Shown one piece after another: positions 32,746-41,421 of a stretch of 64,000 bases of DNA (position 1 is the first letter of the stretch; the number at the start of each line of letters is the position of its first letter). The stretch is from NCBI RefSeq assembly GCF_000986785.1, contig NZ_LAYY01000001.1, positions 421,274-485,273 of the forward strand, given 5' to 3'. The notes under the pieces are model-generated. The model worked only from the letters and a program-made list of their open reading frames with translations, was not told where the DNA came from and made no database searches. The position numbers and the translations under genes were made by a program. Origin of the DNA: Mesobacillus campisalis. GTDB taxonomy: Bacteria > Bacillota > Bacilli > Bacillales > Cytobacillaceae.

Positions 32746-34450
32746 GCGCCATCACAACTCCCTGTTCTTTCTCGTCTACATGGAGATTTTCAAGCAGCTG
32801 GTTAATCCTTACCCGGAAAGGGAGTCTAAGTTTCGCTTCATGGAGGATGTCCGGTTTCTGCCATAGTTCATCCGGCTTTCCGCTGAAGCTCACTTCTCCT
32901 CCGTTTACGACATACACTTTTTCACAATAACTGTCGACGAGGTCCATGTCGTGGGTAACGAATACAATCGCTGTTCCCTGCTGTTGCAGCGTTTGAATCA
33001 TCTGCATCAATTCTTTCGTGGTTTGCGCATCCTGGCCAAATGTCGGTTCGTCGAACAGTAAAACACTTGGTGTGTCTTCCAGCATCGTCGCCACACTTAG
33101 ACGCCGTTTTTGCCCGCCGCTTAAGGCAAAAGGATTGCTCCAAATATGGGATAGCAAGTGAAAACGCTGCAGCAGCTGGTGTACGTTATACTCAATTTCG
33201 TCCTGATTGACACCGTTCAGCTTCATTCCGAACGCTATTTCGTCGTAAACAGTATCCGTAATGAATTGATGCTCAGGGTTTTGAAATACATACCCCATGA
33301 CCTTCCTCATTTCACGCTCTGACCAAGTTTCATAGCTTTTTTCCAAAAGCAGTCGGCTTCCTGTTTTAGGATTCAAAATCCCTGACATTACCTGCAATAA
33401 CGTCGACTTTCCTGCCCCGTTTTTACCGACAATGGCAATCAGCTCTCCTTCATGCAGTGAAAGGTTGATTCCTTTCAAGATTGATCTCTTCCCCCTCGAG
33501 AACGAAACATCCCTTATGGATAAAACTTCATTCCTTCCACTAGCGGATGTACCGCGTGCTTGAACGTTGGTTGGAATACGGTCCATCCCGGAGCTGTTCA
33601 TCCATGAAACTAAGCCCTCTTCGGAAAGGGGCCGATTGGTTTCAGGTACCCTTCCTCCGTTCCCATCAAGAACGGTTTCAACGATTCTGGGGATGTGGAT
33701 TCCTTCTGCTTTTAGCTGATCGGCGTGATTATAAAACACATCCTCTGGTTTTCCTTCCAACAGGATGTTTCCACCCCGATTAATGGCTATGACCCGGTCC
33801 ACCATGGGAAGCCAATCATCCAGCTGGTGTTCAATAATCAGCAAGGCAAAACCCCGCTCTTGTTGTAACGAATGGATTAATTGAATAAACTCAAACCGGG
33901 AAGCTGGATCCAGGTTTGCTGTCGGTTCATCCAATATTAATAGCGCCGGATTTAAAAGGAGAACAGAAGCAAGAGCCACCTTTTGCTTATTACCGCCAGA
34001 TAATTCATGAATTGGCCGGTGTTTTTCCTCGGTGAGCCCAACAGTACGTAGAATGCTGTCAATTTTTCCGGCCATCTCTTCTCTTGGTGTTTTTATATTT
34101 TCCAGCGTAAACGCTAATTCATTTTCTACCGTCACCATGCAGAATTGACTCTCGGGATCTTGGAATACCACTCCGATTTCCTTGTTGATTTCTCCCTTTT
34201 TAAACTGGTTTAACGGTGTTCCGTTATACTTCACTTCTCCATTTGCCCAGCCTTCAACGGCTTCAGGGTACAGGCCGTTTAAACAAAGGGACAGAGAGCT
34301 TTTCCCGGAACCGCTTGGTCCAATCAGAAGAATCGTTTCCTGTTGATGAATGGTCAAGGACAGCTCTTTTAAAAGCGGTTCCTTGTCGGGATCATAGCCA
34401 AACGAAAAATTCTCGACCGAGATGAGTGGCTTATGATGCTTTATGCTCAC
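32729..34450 (-). CDS. ykoD: HMP/thiamine ECF transporter double ATPase
   Basis: About 573 residues from a GTG at 34,450 overlapping the ykoE stop; an in-frame TTG at 34,474 is the alternative. Two fused ATPase domains. Domain 1: Walker A GPSGSGKSS, Q-loop FQDPESQF, signature LSGGNKQK, Walker B LLILDEPTANLDP. Domain 2 from residue ~310: Walker A GKNGAGKST, Q-loop FQNPEHQF, signature LSGGQKRR, Walker [13 protein letters not shown]. This fusion of the EcfA and EcfA' subunits is characteristic of YkoD. The 3' third was copied into the 20.5-kb relic. Confidence 0.93.
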   Translation of the reverse strand: MSIKHHKPLISVENFSFGYDPDKEPLLKELSLTIHQQETILLIGPSGSGKSSLSLCLNGLYPEAVEGWANGEVKYNGTPLNQFKKGEINKEIGVVFQDPESQFCMVTVENELAFTLENIKTPREEMAGKIDSILRTVGLTEEKHRPIHELSGGNKQKVALASVLLLNPALLILDEPTANLDPASRFEFIQLIHSLQQERGFALLIIEHQLDDWLPMVDRVIAINRGGNILLEGKPEDVFYNHADQLKAEGIHIPRIVETVLDGNGGRVPETNRPLSEEGLVSWMNSSGMDRIPTNVQARGTSASGRNEVLSIRDVSFSRGKRSILKGINLSLHEGELIAIVGKNGAGKSTLLQVMSGILNPKTGSRLLLEKSYETWSEREMRKVMGYVFQNPEHQFITDTVYDEIAFGMKLNGVNQDEIEYNVHQLLQRFHLLSHIWSNPFALSGGQKRRLSVATMLEDTPSVLLFDEPTFGQDAQTTKELMQMIQTLQQQGTAIVFVTHDMDLVDSYCEKVYVVNGGEVSFSGKPDELWQKPDILHEAKLRLPFRVRINQLLENLHVDEKEQGVVMAHANIH

Positions 34451-35033
34451 GTTTCTTCTTCCACTCCTTTCCAAGTGCGTAGCTTCTCAACACACCGGTG
34501 TCGGCCAATCTTTCTGTGATCCACTTTCCTAATAGGCCGGCAATCAAGGCGCCGCTAATTACACGAACAATTAGCATCGAGCTGAGCAGAGGCAGAGAGA
34601 GAGCAATATATCCTGAATGGTACAAGCCCCAGACGAAGCTTGCCAAAGCTGCACCAACACCGGCAGCAACTAGAACCCCTTTGGAGTAGTTCCGGTATTT
34701 TGTGGCCGCAAAGGCCGCCTCTGCTCCAAGGCCTTGTATAAAGGCGGAAACAATCAACATCGGACCTGCCGGTGAACCTAACAGCACTTGAACTCCCCCG
34801 GCAATCGTTTCAGAGATTAAGGCGGCCCCAGGCTTACGGATGATGTAGGCCGTAATGATGGAAACGATAAACCAGATCCCGAAGATCACTTCATAACCAA
34901 ACGGCCCCAGGCCAAATGGCGTTAAGAGATTGGTAATGCCCGTTCCAACCGTGAAAAAGAATAAGTAAATGACGGCAAACACGACACCCAGTATGGCCAT
35001 CAGAACAATTTCGCGCAAATTCCATTTCGTCAT
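34431..35033 (-). CDS. ykoE: HMP/thiamine ECF transporter substrate-binding (S) subunit
   Basis: 200 residues with about six membrane segments. REIVLMAILGVVFAVIYLFF begins the first segment, GLGPFGYEVIFGIWFIVS follows, and the AGVGAALASFVWGLYHSGY region is typical of YkoE-like S components. It binds the pyrimidine precursor in the membrane and docks on YkoC/YkoD. Second gene of the operon, after ykoF (38-bp gap); the charged C-terminus (WKKKREHKAS) overlaps the ykoD start. Confidence 0.92.
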   Translation of the reverse strand: MTKWNLREIVLMAILGVVFAVIYLFFFTVGTGITNLLTPFGLGPFGYEVIFGIWFIVSIITAYIIRKPGAALISETIAGGVQVLLGSPAGPMLIVSAFIQGLGAEAAFAATKYRNYSKGVLVAAGVGAALASFVWGLYHSGYIALSLPLLSSMLIVRVISGALIAGLLGKWITERLADTGVLRSYALGKEWKKKREHKAS

Positions 35034-35071
35034 AGGATGAACTCCTTAAGAGGTATTTTTTTATGTTGGGT

Positions 35072-35674
35072 TTATTTGTCCTTCTTTGATGGGCTGTTGG
35101 CTGAAACGATGGCCGTCATCGTCACATGGCTGCGTTCATGTGTTTTGGACGCATTAACAAAGGATTGCTCAAGGGTTTTAAACACATCGTTCGCATCCCC
35201 ATCAAGACGGGAAGCATAATGGACACCTTTTGTGAATGTTCCGTGATCCTTTGCTACCTCTACCTGATCAGCAATGATCTGCATATAGTCAGGGTTGTTC
35301 AGCGGATAGAGCGCAAATTGGGTCGCAACCTCGACTTTTTCTTGGCTGGAGGCTTCTTCATTCAAGCGTTCATCATTCTCTGACATATATGTATCCCCTG
35401 CGCTGTCTCCAGGGCAGCCGACAGAAAATGTTCCATTGAACACAACGTGTACACCTGTTTTAGCGGCGTGGATGAAAATAGCCTTGGCTACATCAAAAAC
35501 GTGTTCACTGCGCCCTCTGATACATGTTGTAACATCATCCGTTTCCATCCAGACCTTGCTTGTATCCACTTCTTTTAATGCTGTTAAAATCACCTCAACA
35601 AAATTGTCTGCCATCGGATAGATGGAAAAACGGCACCCTACGATTCTGCTTGTTCCACAACTTAAACCTTGCAT
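35072..35674 (-). CDS. ykoF: thiamine/HMP-binding protein YkoF
   Basis: 200 residues, the length of B. subtilis YkoF, with two repeated ferredoxin-like domains. The first (residues ~8-95) contains RFSIYPMADNFVEVILTAL and WMETDDVTTCIRGRSEHVFD; the second (~115-190) contains QFALYPLNNPDYMQIIADQV and HYASRLDGDANDVFKTLEQ. YkoF binds thiamine-related pyrimidines in the cytoplasm. First gene behind the TPP riboswitch, with a GGAGG-type site before the ATG. Confidence 0.92.
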   Translation of the reverse strand: MQGLSCGTSRIVGCRFSIYPMADNFVEVILTALKEVDTSKVWMETDDVTTCIRGRSEHVFDVAKAIFIHAAKTGVHVVFNGTFSVGCPGDSAGDTYMSENDERLNEEASSQEKVEVATQFALYPLNNPDYMQIIADQVEVAKDHGTFTKGVHYASRLDGDANDVFKTLEQSFVNASKTHERSHVTMTAIVSANSPSKKDK

Positions 35675-35819
35675 TCTACCTTCCTCCTATTTTTTCGTTT
35701 TTTTATCCGTTTCGCTTTTCAGATTGGGGAATGTATACTGCGAAAAAACAAAAAACTGCATCTCCAAATAGGAAGATGCAGTGAATCATAAAAGAGTATA
35801 CAGTAAAGTAATGAAGTCA

Positions 35820-35916
35820 CTTGCACTTCCCCACGCTAGCATTACCTAGTTCTGGTCATGAGGGTCAGCAGGAATTTCACCCGCTTCTCAGCCTTACAGC
35901 TCCCCTAGTGCGAAAC
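35820..35916 (-). promoter_or_regulatory. TPP riboswitch (THI element) controlling ykoFEDC
   Basis: On the minus strand the conserved parts occur in order: CACTAGGGGAGC, the CTGAGA box, GACCCTCATGACC, GAACTAGGTAATGCTAGC and GTGGGGAAGTGC, closing the P1 stem. Spacing fits the TPP aptamer. About 60 bp downstream, GATGCAG...CTGCATC-type complementarity at 35,757-35,781 is followed by a T-rich tail and can serve as the expression-platform terminator (TGCATCTTCC/GGAGATGCAG). Confidence 0.93.
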
Positions 35917-35992
35917 AATATATGAACTTGTCTCATTCATTGTACGACAAAACTTCCCAATAGGAAATAACAATTTTCAGAACACGGGGACG

Positions 35993-36105
35993 GTTCTGCT
36001 GCCTCACATTCTGCCAGGAAGGAATTATCTACCTTTTTAACTCCATAAAAGGCCTAATCTCACAGCGGATTAGGCTTAAAATGAGGCAAGAGAACCGTCC
36101 CCCTG
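35993..36105. repeat. GGGGACGGTTCT element, copy C
   Basis: Left terminus CACGGGGACGGTTCTGCTGC, internal GGCCTAATC...GATTAGGC hairpin and right terminus GAGAACCGTCCCCCTG. It abuts the 3' end of the DUF421 pseudogene. Confidence 0.82.
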
Positions 36106-36107
36106 TA

Positions 36108-36727
36108 TCATTGTAAATAATCGGCATGCCCCTGGTCCTTTGAGCTGTTTATCTCGGTGAAGATATCCTGCTGGTTGTCCTGATTTTTTGATTCAGTGCT
36201 TTTCTGATTGGAATCCTGTTGTTGTAGTCCATAAGAATTCAATATCTTCTTTAACTCCCCTACTGTGACTGGCTTGGCGTCTTCCTTCAATTCGTATCCA
36301 AGCAGACCATTAGGTTCAATCGTGGCAATTTTAAGGTCCTGAAAGCGGGTAATCCCCTGGCCTCTTAGCCTCATCTCAATCTGGTCTGCTGTAAGCCTCA
36401 ACTTTTTAATATTTTTAATATCTAATTCTCATTTACCACCACGGTTTTTGACTTTCCCGTCAGCACCTTCTCAAACCAGTTGAATTTCATTTACAGGAAT
36501 TCCAGGATCAGAATGACAACCACAAAAGAGGCCGCCCCTAAAGCCGCTTTTACTACACTTTTATTGACGATAGGCTGTACAATGACCGTACCGATCGAAA
36601 TCATCACAACCGTTTGGGCTAGTGTCATCTGTGAGATTGATTTTCTCCCTACTATCCTCAACAAAATGATTCCGGAAAGGATCAGCACAACCGATTTCCA
36701 AAGAAACGACATATCCACCCGATTCAT
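36108..36727 (-). pseudogene. DUF421 (YetF/YdfS-like) membrane protein, inactivated
   Basis: The N-terminal part (SGIILLRIVGRKSISQMTLA, then VVMISIGTVIVQP) is the membrane domain of DUF421 proteins. An in-frame TAA after ILEFL replaces what is a Gln codon in relatives. The frame continues [20 protein letters not shown], then a one-base shift is needed to resume as [20 protein letters not shown] and [17 protein letters not shown]. The Gln-rich tail is intact. One nonsense and one frameshift mutation make this a clear pseudogene. It is bracketed by copies C and D of the GGGGACGGTTCT element. Confidence 0.88.
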
Positions 36728-36782
36728 CTCCCCGACTTTTTATAAGAACAGTTTGACCATTTTCAGGAAGAACTATTAGAGC

Positions 36783-36890
36783 ATGGGGATGGTTCTTCTG
36801 CCTCACGATCTGACAGCAGGATTTTTCAGCCCTTTTAACAGGGGATTCTCATAAAAGTCTTATCCCACGCGGATAAGGCTTATGTGAAAG
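36783..36890. repeat. GGGGACGGTTCT element, copy D (degenerate)
   Basis: Left end ATGGGGATGGTTCTTCTGCC and internal hairpin TCTTATCCCACGCGGATAAG are recognisable; the right terminus has decayed. It lies upstream of purC. Confidence 0.65.
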
Positions 36891-37020
36891 TGCCGCCAGC
36901 AATCGCTCATGCAAAGTTAGTAAGATATATTATTAATTAACACAATTTTTTATATTATAATTAATTCGGCACTTCATAAAAATTCGTACAAAATATTGAG
37001 TTATTAAGGAGATTTTTGAC

Positions 37021-37707
37021 ATGCAGCTGAAGTACACGGGAAAGACAAAAGATGTTTATGCATTAGAGGATGGAAATTACTTGCTTAAATTTAAAGATGA
37101 TGTCACGGGGGTAGACGGTGTCTTTGATCCTGGAGCAAACACTGTCGGTTTAACGATGGAAGGCGCAGGACAAGCCGGGTTGCGATTAACCAAATACTTT
37201 TTTGAGATCTTAAAAGAAAAAGGAATCCCTACCCATTATATTGATGCCAATATTGAAGAAGCTACTATGACGGTCAAGCCTGCGGAAATGTTCGGAAAAG
37301 GTCTTGAAGTCATCTGCAGGTATCGAGCCGTAGGCAGCTTTTTGCGCAGGTATGGCTTGTATGCACAGGAAGGCCAGCACCTGGATGCATTCGTTGAGGT
37401 TACCTTGAAGGATGATGGCCGCCAGGACCCTCCTATTAGTGAGGATGCTTTGGATATGCTTGGCATTTTATCCAAGGATGAATACAAAGTGTTAAAAGCG
37501 TTGACGCAGCAAATTGGGAATGTGGTGAAGGAGGAACTCGGCAAGAAAGCGATCGAGTTATACGACATCAAGTTTGAATTCGGACGTGTGGGCAAAGACA
37601 AACAAATTGTCCTTATTGATGAAATCTCCGGAGGAAATATGCGTGCCTATAAAGATGGAGAGTATATTGAACCATTGGAATTGGAAAAGGCATTGCTGCA
37701 GTTTTAA
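37021..37707 (+). CDS. purC: phosphoribosylaminoimidazole-succinocarboxamide (SAICAR) synthase
   Basis: 228 residues, slightly shorter than typical PurC. SAICAR synthetase features include the TGKTKDVYALEDG start, VICRYRAVGSFLRRYGL, the catalytic-loop ELYDIKFEFGR and LIDEISGGNMR (canonical DEISPD is altered to DEISGG). AAGGAG precedes the ATG and a strong terminator follows at 37,780. It is not in a purine operon, because no other pur gene is nearby. It may be a second, solitary copy or a diverged paralogue. The altered DEISPD motif makes normal activity uncertain. Confidence 0.85.
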   Translation: MQLKYTGKTKDVYALEDGNYLLKFKDDVTGVDGVFDPGANTVGLTMEGAGQAGLRLTKYFFEILKEKGIPTHYIDANIEEATMTVKPAEMFGKGLEVICRYRAVGSFLRRYGLYAQEGQHLDAFVEVTLKDDGRQDPPISEDALDMLGILSKDEYKVLKALTQQIGNVVKEELGKKAIELYDIKFEFGRVGKDKQIVLIDEISGGNMRAYKDGEYIEPLELEKALLQF

Positions 37708-37779
37708 GAGAAGCAAGAAGGCAAGCCAGGAGAAAAGAACAAACAATCCGTTAAAAGGTGCAAAACGGTAAATTGCAAT

Positions 37780-37820
37780 GCAAAAAGGGTGAGAAATCCA
37801 GTGATTTTCTCACCCTTTTT
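37780..37820 (+). terminator. intrinsic terminator of purC
   Basis: AAAAAGGGTGAGAAA and TTTCTCACCCTTTTT form a long perfect stem ending in a T run. Confidence 0.9.
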
Positions 37821-37974
37821 ACATTTCTGTATTAATATTCCGGGTAAATTAGCATATAAACTCGAACGATAAATCACATAACTAGTTAATACCATGAATA
37901 ATAAATATTCCTTGCAAAAAGCCAGTGGGAGATAAAGTTGTTATAGCTGAAAGTTGTTTCTCCATGTTTGTAAA

Positions 37975-38165
37975 AATAAACGGAGAAATTCCGCTTAAAT
38001 CGGGTAATACCCATATTTCCCTAAAAATAAAGGAAGTTTTTCCGTTTATTTGATAAAAATCATTAGTTTTTGTCTAATTTGGAGAAGTTAACCGGAAATT
38101 TTCCGTTTATATCTGCTCTTTCAAGCCTCTCCAATAGGCATTAGCCGGAATTTCTCCGCCTATGT
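37975..38165. repeat. four interspersed CGGA/TCCG palindromes
   Basis: Units at ~37,976, 38,025, 38,088 and 38,141 approximate ATAAACGGAAATTTCCGTTTAT. Each is an imperfect palindrome and spacing is 49-63 bp. They fill the space between purC and the phosphatase terminator. Confidence 0.65.
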
Positions 38166-38217
38166 AGTCTTTTTCCTACCCCATATTCCCTGGACTAGTA
38201 TCTCAGCATTTTAAAAG

Positions 38218-38250
38218 CGAAAAAGCATGGCGAATAACCATGCTTTTTCG
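38218..38250. terminator. bidirectional terminator after the alkaline phosphatase gene
   Basis: CGAAAAAGCATGG pairs with CCATGCTTTTTCG around a 7-base loop. Confidence 0.85.
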
Positions 38251-38283
38251 TAATTGTTTGACCCTTGATCCTTAATTGGCAAC

Positions 38284-39936
38284 TTATTTAGACAGATTCA
38301 AAGCATTCTTCGATACGAAGAACTCTTCTCCGTTATAAACGGTTACTCCATCCAGTGTTTTCGTGAAAGTTTTCTTGTTCTGCGTTACATTTGCATAATT
38401 TTTGTTGACTGGCAGTTCGATTTTAATGTTCCCTTTTTCAGCAACAAATACAGGGTTATGCTCATCTGTTACATCGATACGGGTTTTGAAGTTTTTGTTT
38501 TCAAAAGCTTCTTTTGCGTTCACAAACAGCTGATCTGTCGTTTTTTCAAGGTCAACGCCCATGAATTTAGCCATTGTTTTCGCAATATCGGTATTGTCGA
38601 CCAAGCCATATGGCTTCGATGGGCCATATGCATAAAGGAAGACGTCCTCACCCGTATGTCCGCCAGTCGAATAGCCGATGTTCGCGCGATCAGCAAGCAT
38701 TTTGACCATATCAGACTGCAATGATTTCGATGCTTTTAAAGAATTGATTTCTGCATCAGACAGGTTATCCAAGCCATAAAGTTCCGCTACTTCCTTCATG
38801 TTGGAACGGTCCGACTTCAATTGCTTTAACGCACCTTCAACCGTCATCGTTGCTTTCTTTAAAGGATCGATATAGGAGGATACTGGAATTTCCGGATAGT
38901 TTCCGTTCGTGTTTTGGTTCCCCATTGTAATTCCGCTGTTTCCATGGTCACTAACCGCAATCACCATTGTATTGCCATCTTTTTTCGCAAAGTCGAGTGC
39001 TTCCTTCACCGCGTCATCAAATGCAAGCACATCACTGACGATTCCGACCGTATCGTTCGCATGAGCTGCCCAGTCTGGCTTGCTTCCTTCTACGAATAAG
39101 AAGAAACCATCTTCATCTTTAGAAAGCGTATTGATCGCTTTTTTCGTCATTTCCGCGATTGAAGGTTCACTATTGTTTGTTGCTTGACGGTCAAAGTCAT
39201 AAGCAAGGGCGGAAGGCGCGAAAGATCCCCAAATTTTATTGGAAGAAGAGTTTAGCAGCTCGTCCCGTGTTTCAACAAAATCATACCCGTTTTCATCAAT
39301 CACATCCAATAGGTTCTCACCATCTACACGGGCGTTCCTTGTTGAACCTGGTGCAAGCGATTCTTTCCCGCCGCCAAGGACAACATCGATTTCCTGGTAC
39401 ACTTGCTGCTCAGCAATATCCTGGTAGTTGCTGCGGTGGGTAGCATGGGCAGAGAAAGCTGCCGGTGTCGCATGCTGGATTTCCGATGTGGAAATAATTC
39501 CGGTCGCCTTTCCTTTCAGCTGCGCTCCCTCTAGTACGTTCGCCACAGGATTAAGTGCATCTTCCGGATCAATTGGGTCTACGCCAGGTGTATGTACAAC
39601 TTTAGGTAAAAGTCCAACAACTTTATCATTGCTTTTATTCCCGGTAGCAAGAGCGGTCCCTGCAGGTGCAGAGTCAGTAATCGCTGATTCGGCAGAATGG
39701 GTACGCACCCCTCCGATGACGATTTCATCCATTGCAAGGTTTTCCCCTTTATACCATCTTGCCAGAGTCGTCGCCCCTGCACTTGTGCCATCCATCACCA
39801 TCATGATGACATTGGTCGGTTCCTTCTTTTTATCCTTTGCTTCCGTTAAATTCACATTCCCATAACCTAGGGATGAAAACGCAATGGCAGCGGCCATGGT
39901 AACCCCCGCTACCTTCTTTTTTACATGTTTAGCCAA
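38284..39936 (-). CDS. secreted alkaline phosphatase
   Basis: 550 residues from a TTG behind GGAGGGG. There is a Sec-type signal peptide: MAKHVKKKV, then a hydrophobic AAAIAFSSLGYG. Catalytic features are Asp49 in MMVMDGTSAG, the nucleophile Ser in TDSAPAGTALATGNK (near residue 89), GVDPIDPEDALNPVANVLE, EGSKPDWAAHANDT, SDHGNSG and GGHTGEDVFLYAYG for the zinc and magnesium ligands. It releases phosphate from monoesters outside the cell. It is monocistronic, and part of a near-identical gene survives as a relic at 7,308-7,671. Pho-type control is likely, but I could not identify Pho boxes with confidence. Confidence 0.95.
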   Translation of the reverse strand: MAKHVKKKVAGVTMAAAIAFSSLGYGNVNLTEAKDKKKEPTNVIMMVMDGTSAGATTLARWYKGENLAMDEIVIGGVRTHSAESAITDSAPAGTALATGNKSNDKVVGLLPKVVHTPGVDPIDPEDALNPVANVLEGAQLKGKATGIISTSEIQHATPAAFSAHATHRSNYQDIAEQQVYQEIDVVLGGGKESLAPGSTRNARVDGENLLDVIDENGYDFVETRDELLNSSSNKIWGSFAPSALAYDFDRQATNNSEPSIAEMTKKAINTLSKDEDGFFLFVEGSKPDWAAHANDTVGIVSDVLAFDDAVKEALDFAKKDGNTMVIAVSDHGNSGITMGNQNTNGNYPEIPVSSYIDPLKKATMTVEGALKQLKSDRSNMKEVAELYGLDNLSDAEINSLKASKSLQSDMVKMLADRANIGYSTGGHTGEDVFLYAYGPSKPYGLVDNTDIAKTMAKFMGVDLEKTTDQLFVNAKEAFENKNFKTRIDVTDEHNPVFVAEKGNIKIELPVNKNYANVTQNKKTFTKTLDGVTVYNGEEFFVSKNALNLSK

Positions 39937-40173
39937 CCTTTTTCCCCTCCAAATGTTTATCTATCAAGTAAGACAACCTAATCATAGGATAGGAATATTT
40001 AGGGAGTTTTAACAAAGTGTAAAGGATTTTTAAAAGGTTATTTTCAATGTAAATTTTTGTAGGAGAAAGGAATTGAAATTTAAACAAAAACAGTACTATA
40101 GCCACTCTCCTAAATTGCCGGCTAGATAATCCTTCCCACTATTCTTTACTAAAAATTTTAACCTGATCAAATT

Positions 40174-40341
40174 TATACCGTTACCGTAAACAATTACTTT
40201 GCAACCGGAGGAGATGGCTTCACAGTGTATAGAAGGCCAGAATCCAGTTAATGGTCCGTTGACTATGAAGCGTTGGTTGAATATATTAAGAGTTTCGACG
40301 AACCGATTGTAGTACCAGCTAAGAATCGAATTGAGGTGCAA
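40174..40341 (+). pseudogene. C-terminal relic of a 5'-nucleotidase (UshA/YfkN type)
   Basis: The frame reads YTVTVNNYFATGGDGFTVY, a stop, then VDYEALVEYIKSFDE and PAKNRIEVQ followed by a stop. This is the C-terminal substrate-specificity domain of 5'-nucleotidases (VAxNxFxAxGGDGF and DxxALxxYxK). The N-terminal metallophosphatase domain is missing and an in-frame stop interrupts the fragment. Confidence 0.75.
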
Positions 40342-40435
40342 TAGTTGTTGTGGGTGCTTGTCACAACCCGCGAAGCAGTATTTCGGTCGATTGCGGCCTT
40401 AATATCCGAACTCTTATTCGGGTGACACAGTTACG

Positions 40436-40484
40436 CAAAAAATCCCCGTACTGGTAGGTATGCGTATCACTACGGGGATTTTGC
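40436..40484. terminator. bidirectional terminator ending the kinase operon
   Basis: AAAATCCCCGTA pairs with TACGGGGATTTT around a 20-base loop, 29 bp past the TIM-barrel gene stop. Confidence 0.8.
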
Positions 40485-40512
40485 TTATCTCGTTTTTAAT
40501 TTTTTCATTTTT

Positions 40513-41403
40513 CTATATAGACGTTATAGGTTGATGAACTTCATTCCAAATCCCTTCGGCTATCTTCTTAAAGAGAAGCCCTTGTTCCCAGCGATTGGAG
40601 AGTTCCTCGCCTTGCAGATTGATGTATTCAAACTTGGAAATAGCATATGTTGGAGGTCCAATTTCACAGACGAAAGGTAAAACATCGCCAGGCTTGGCAC
40701 TTTCCAGCCAGTAGGTAATCCCTTTTCTCCACCATTGAGTAAAGTGTTCAGTCATAAGATGCTCTCCATTAGGGCCAATATCTACTTGAATTTGTTGGCC
40801 ATTTGATACCCTTGCATGGATGGAGGAGGTGCGTGTTAACAGCTCATCGAAGTACGGCTCATACCGTTCATCATAATTGCGAATTTCACTGGCCAATATA
40901 TAATGGGACAAATCAATTGTCAACCTTAAATCTTTTATTTTTTTTACGTATTCAACAGTTCGAAGGAGATCCTGGGTGATTCGTCCCCGATGTGTTTCGA
41001 TATATAGCGGTATTTCTGCTTTAAAAGCTTCTTCCAGCAGTTCATGCAGAAGCTTAACGGCCTTATCACCGACGACAAAGTAATCCATTACTTGAGCGTT
41101 AATATACTGGACACCGAAATCTTTTGCTTGTTTTAAAAACTCTCGAAAGTCTTCCCTGCTGCTTGGCACGGCATTAATCCCATAGCTAAAGTTATGTTTG
41201 TCAAGGAGCTGCCTCCACTGGTTCACTTCATCCGGTTCAGGCAGTGTTTTACCTAAAATGCCCGTGAAGCCAGCTTCGGAAATTTTCGCGAATTTTTCTT
41301 CAATCGTCCACTCCCGCTCCTCGTTTCCAAGGCCCCGCATGGACCACCATGCCTGCTGGATATCCATTCGAGGCAAATTTGTTGTTCCATCATTTACATT
41401 CAT
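40513..41403 (-). CDS. xylose-isomerase-like TIM-barrel sugar isomerase/epimerase
   Basis: 296 residues. Metal-ligand positions of the AP-endonuclease-2/xylose-isomerase-like fold are visible: Glu136 and His138 in YIETHRGR, Asp164 and His167 in LTIDLSHY, His196 in SSIHARVS and Glu247 in FVCEIGPP. GGAAAG lies before the ATG. It is the last gene of a three-gene operon with a di-iron protein and a PfkB kinase. It probably isomerises or epimerises a sugar or sugar acid; the substrate is unknown. It has diverged from characterised IolE, IolI and DTE groups as far as I can tell by eye. Confidence 0.82.
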   Translation of the reverse strand: MNVNDGTTNLPRMDIQQAWWSMRGLGNEEREWTIEEKFAKISEAGFTGILGKTLPEPDEVNQWRQLLDKHNFSYGINAVPSSREDFREFLKQAKDFGVQYINAQVMDYFVVGDKAVKLLHELLEEAFKAEIPLYIETHRGRITQDLLRTVEYVKKIKDLRLTIDLSHYILASEIRNYDERYEPYFDELLTRTSSIHARVSNGQQIQVDIGPNGEHLMTEHFTQWWRKGITYWLESAKPGDVLPFVCEIGPPTYAISKFEYINLQGEELSNRWEQGLLFKKIAEGIWNEVHQPITSI

Positions 41404-41421
41404 TTATTACTTTCCCTTCTA

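Noticed and set aside
37975..38165. CRISPR-like repeats
   Set aside because: Units are imperfect palindromes with variable spacing and vary among themselves; no cas genes.
40096..40341. Minus-strand 81-codon frame
   Set aside because: The opposite strand carries recognisable 5'-nucleotidase C-terminal motifs, so this frame is a shadow of that relic.
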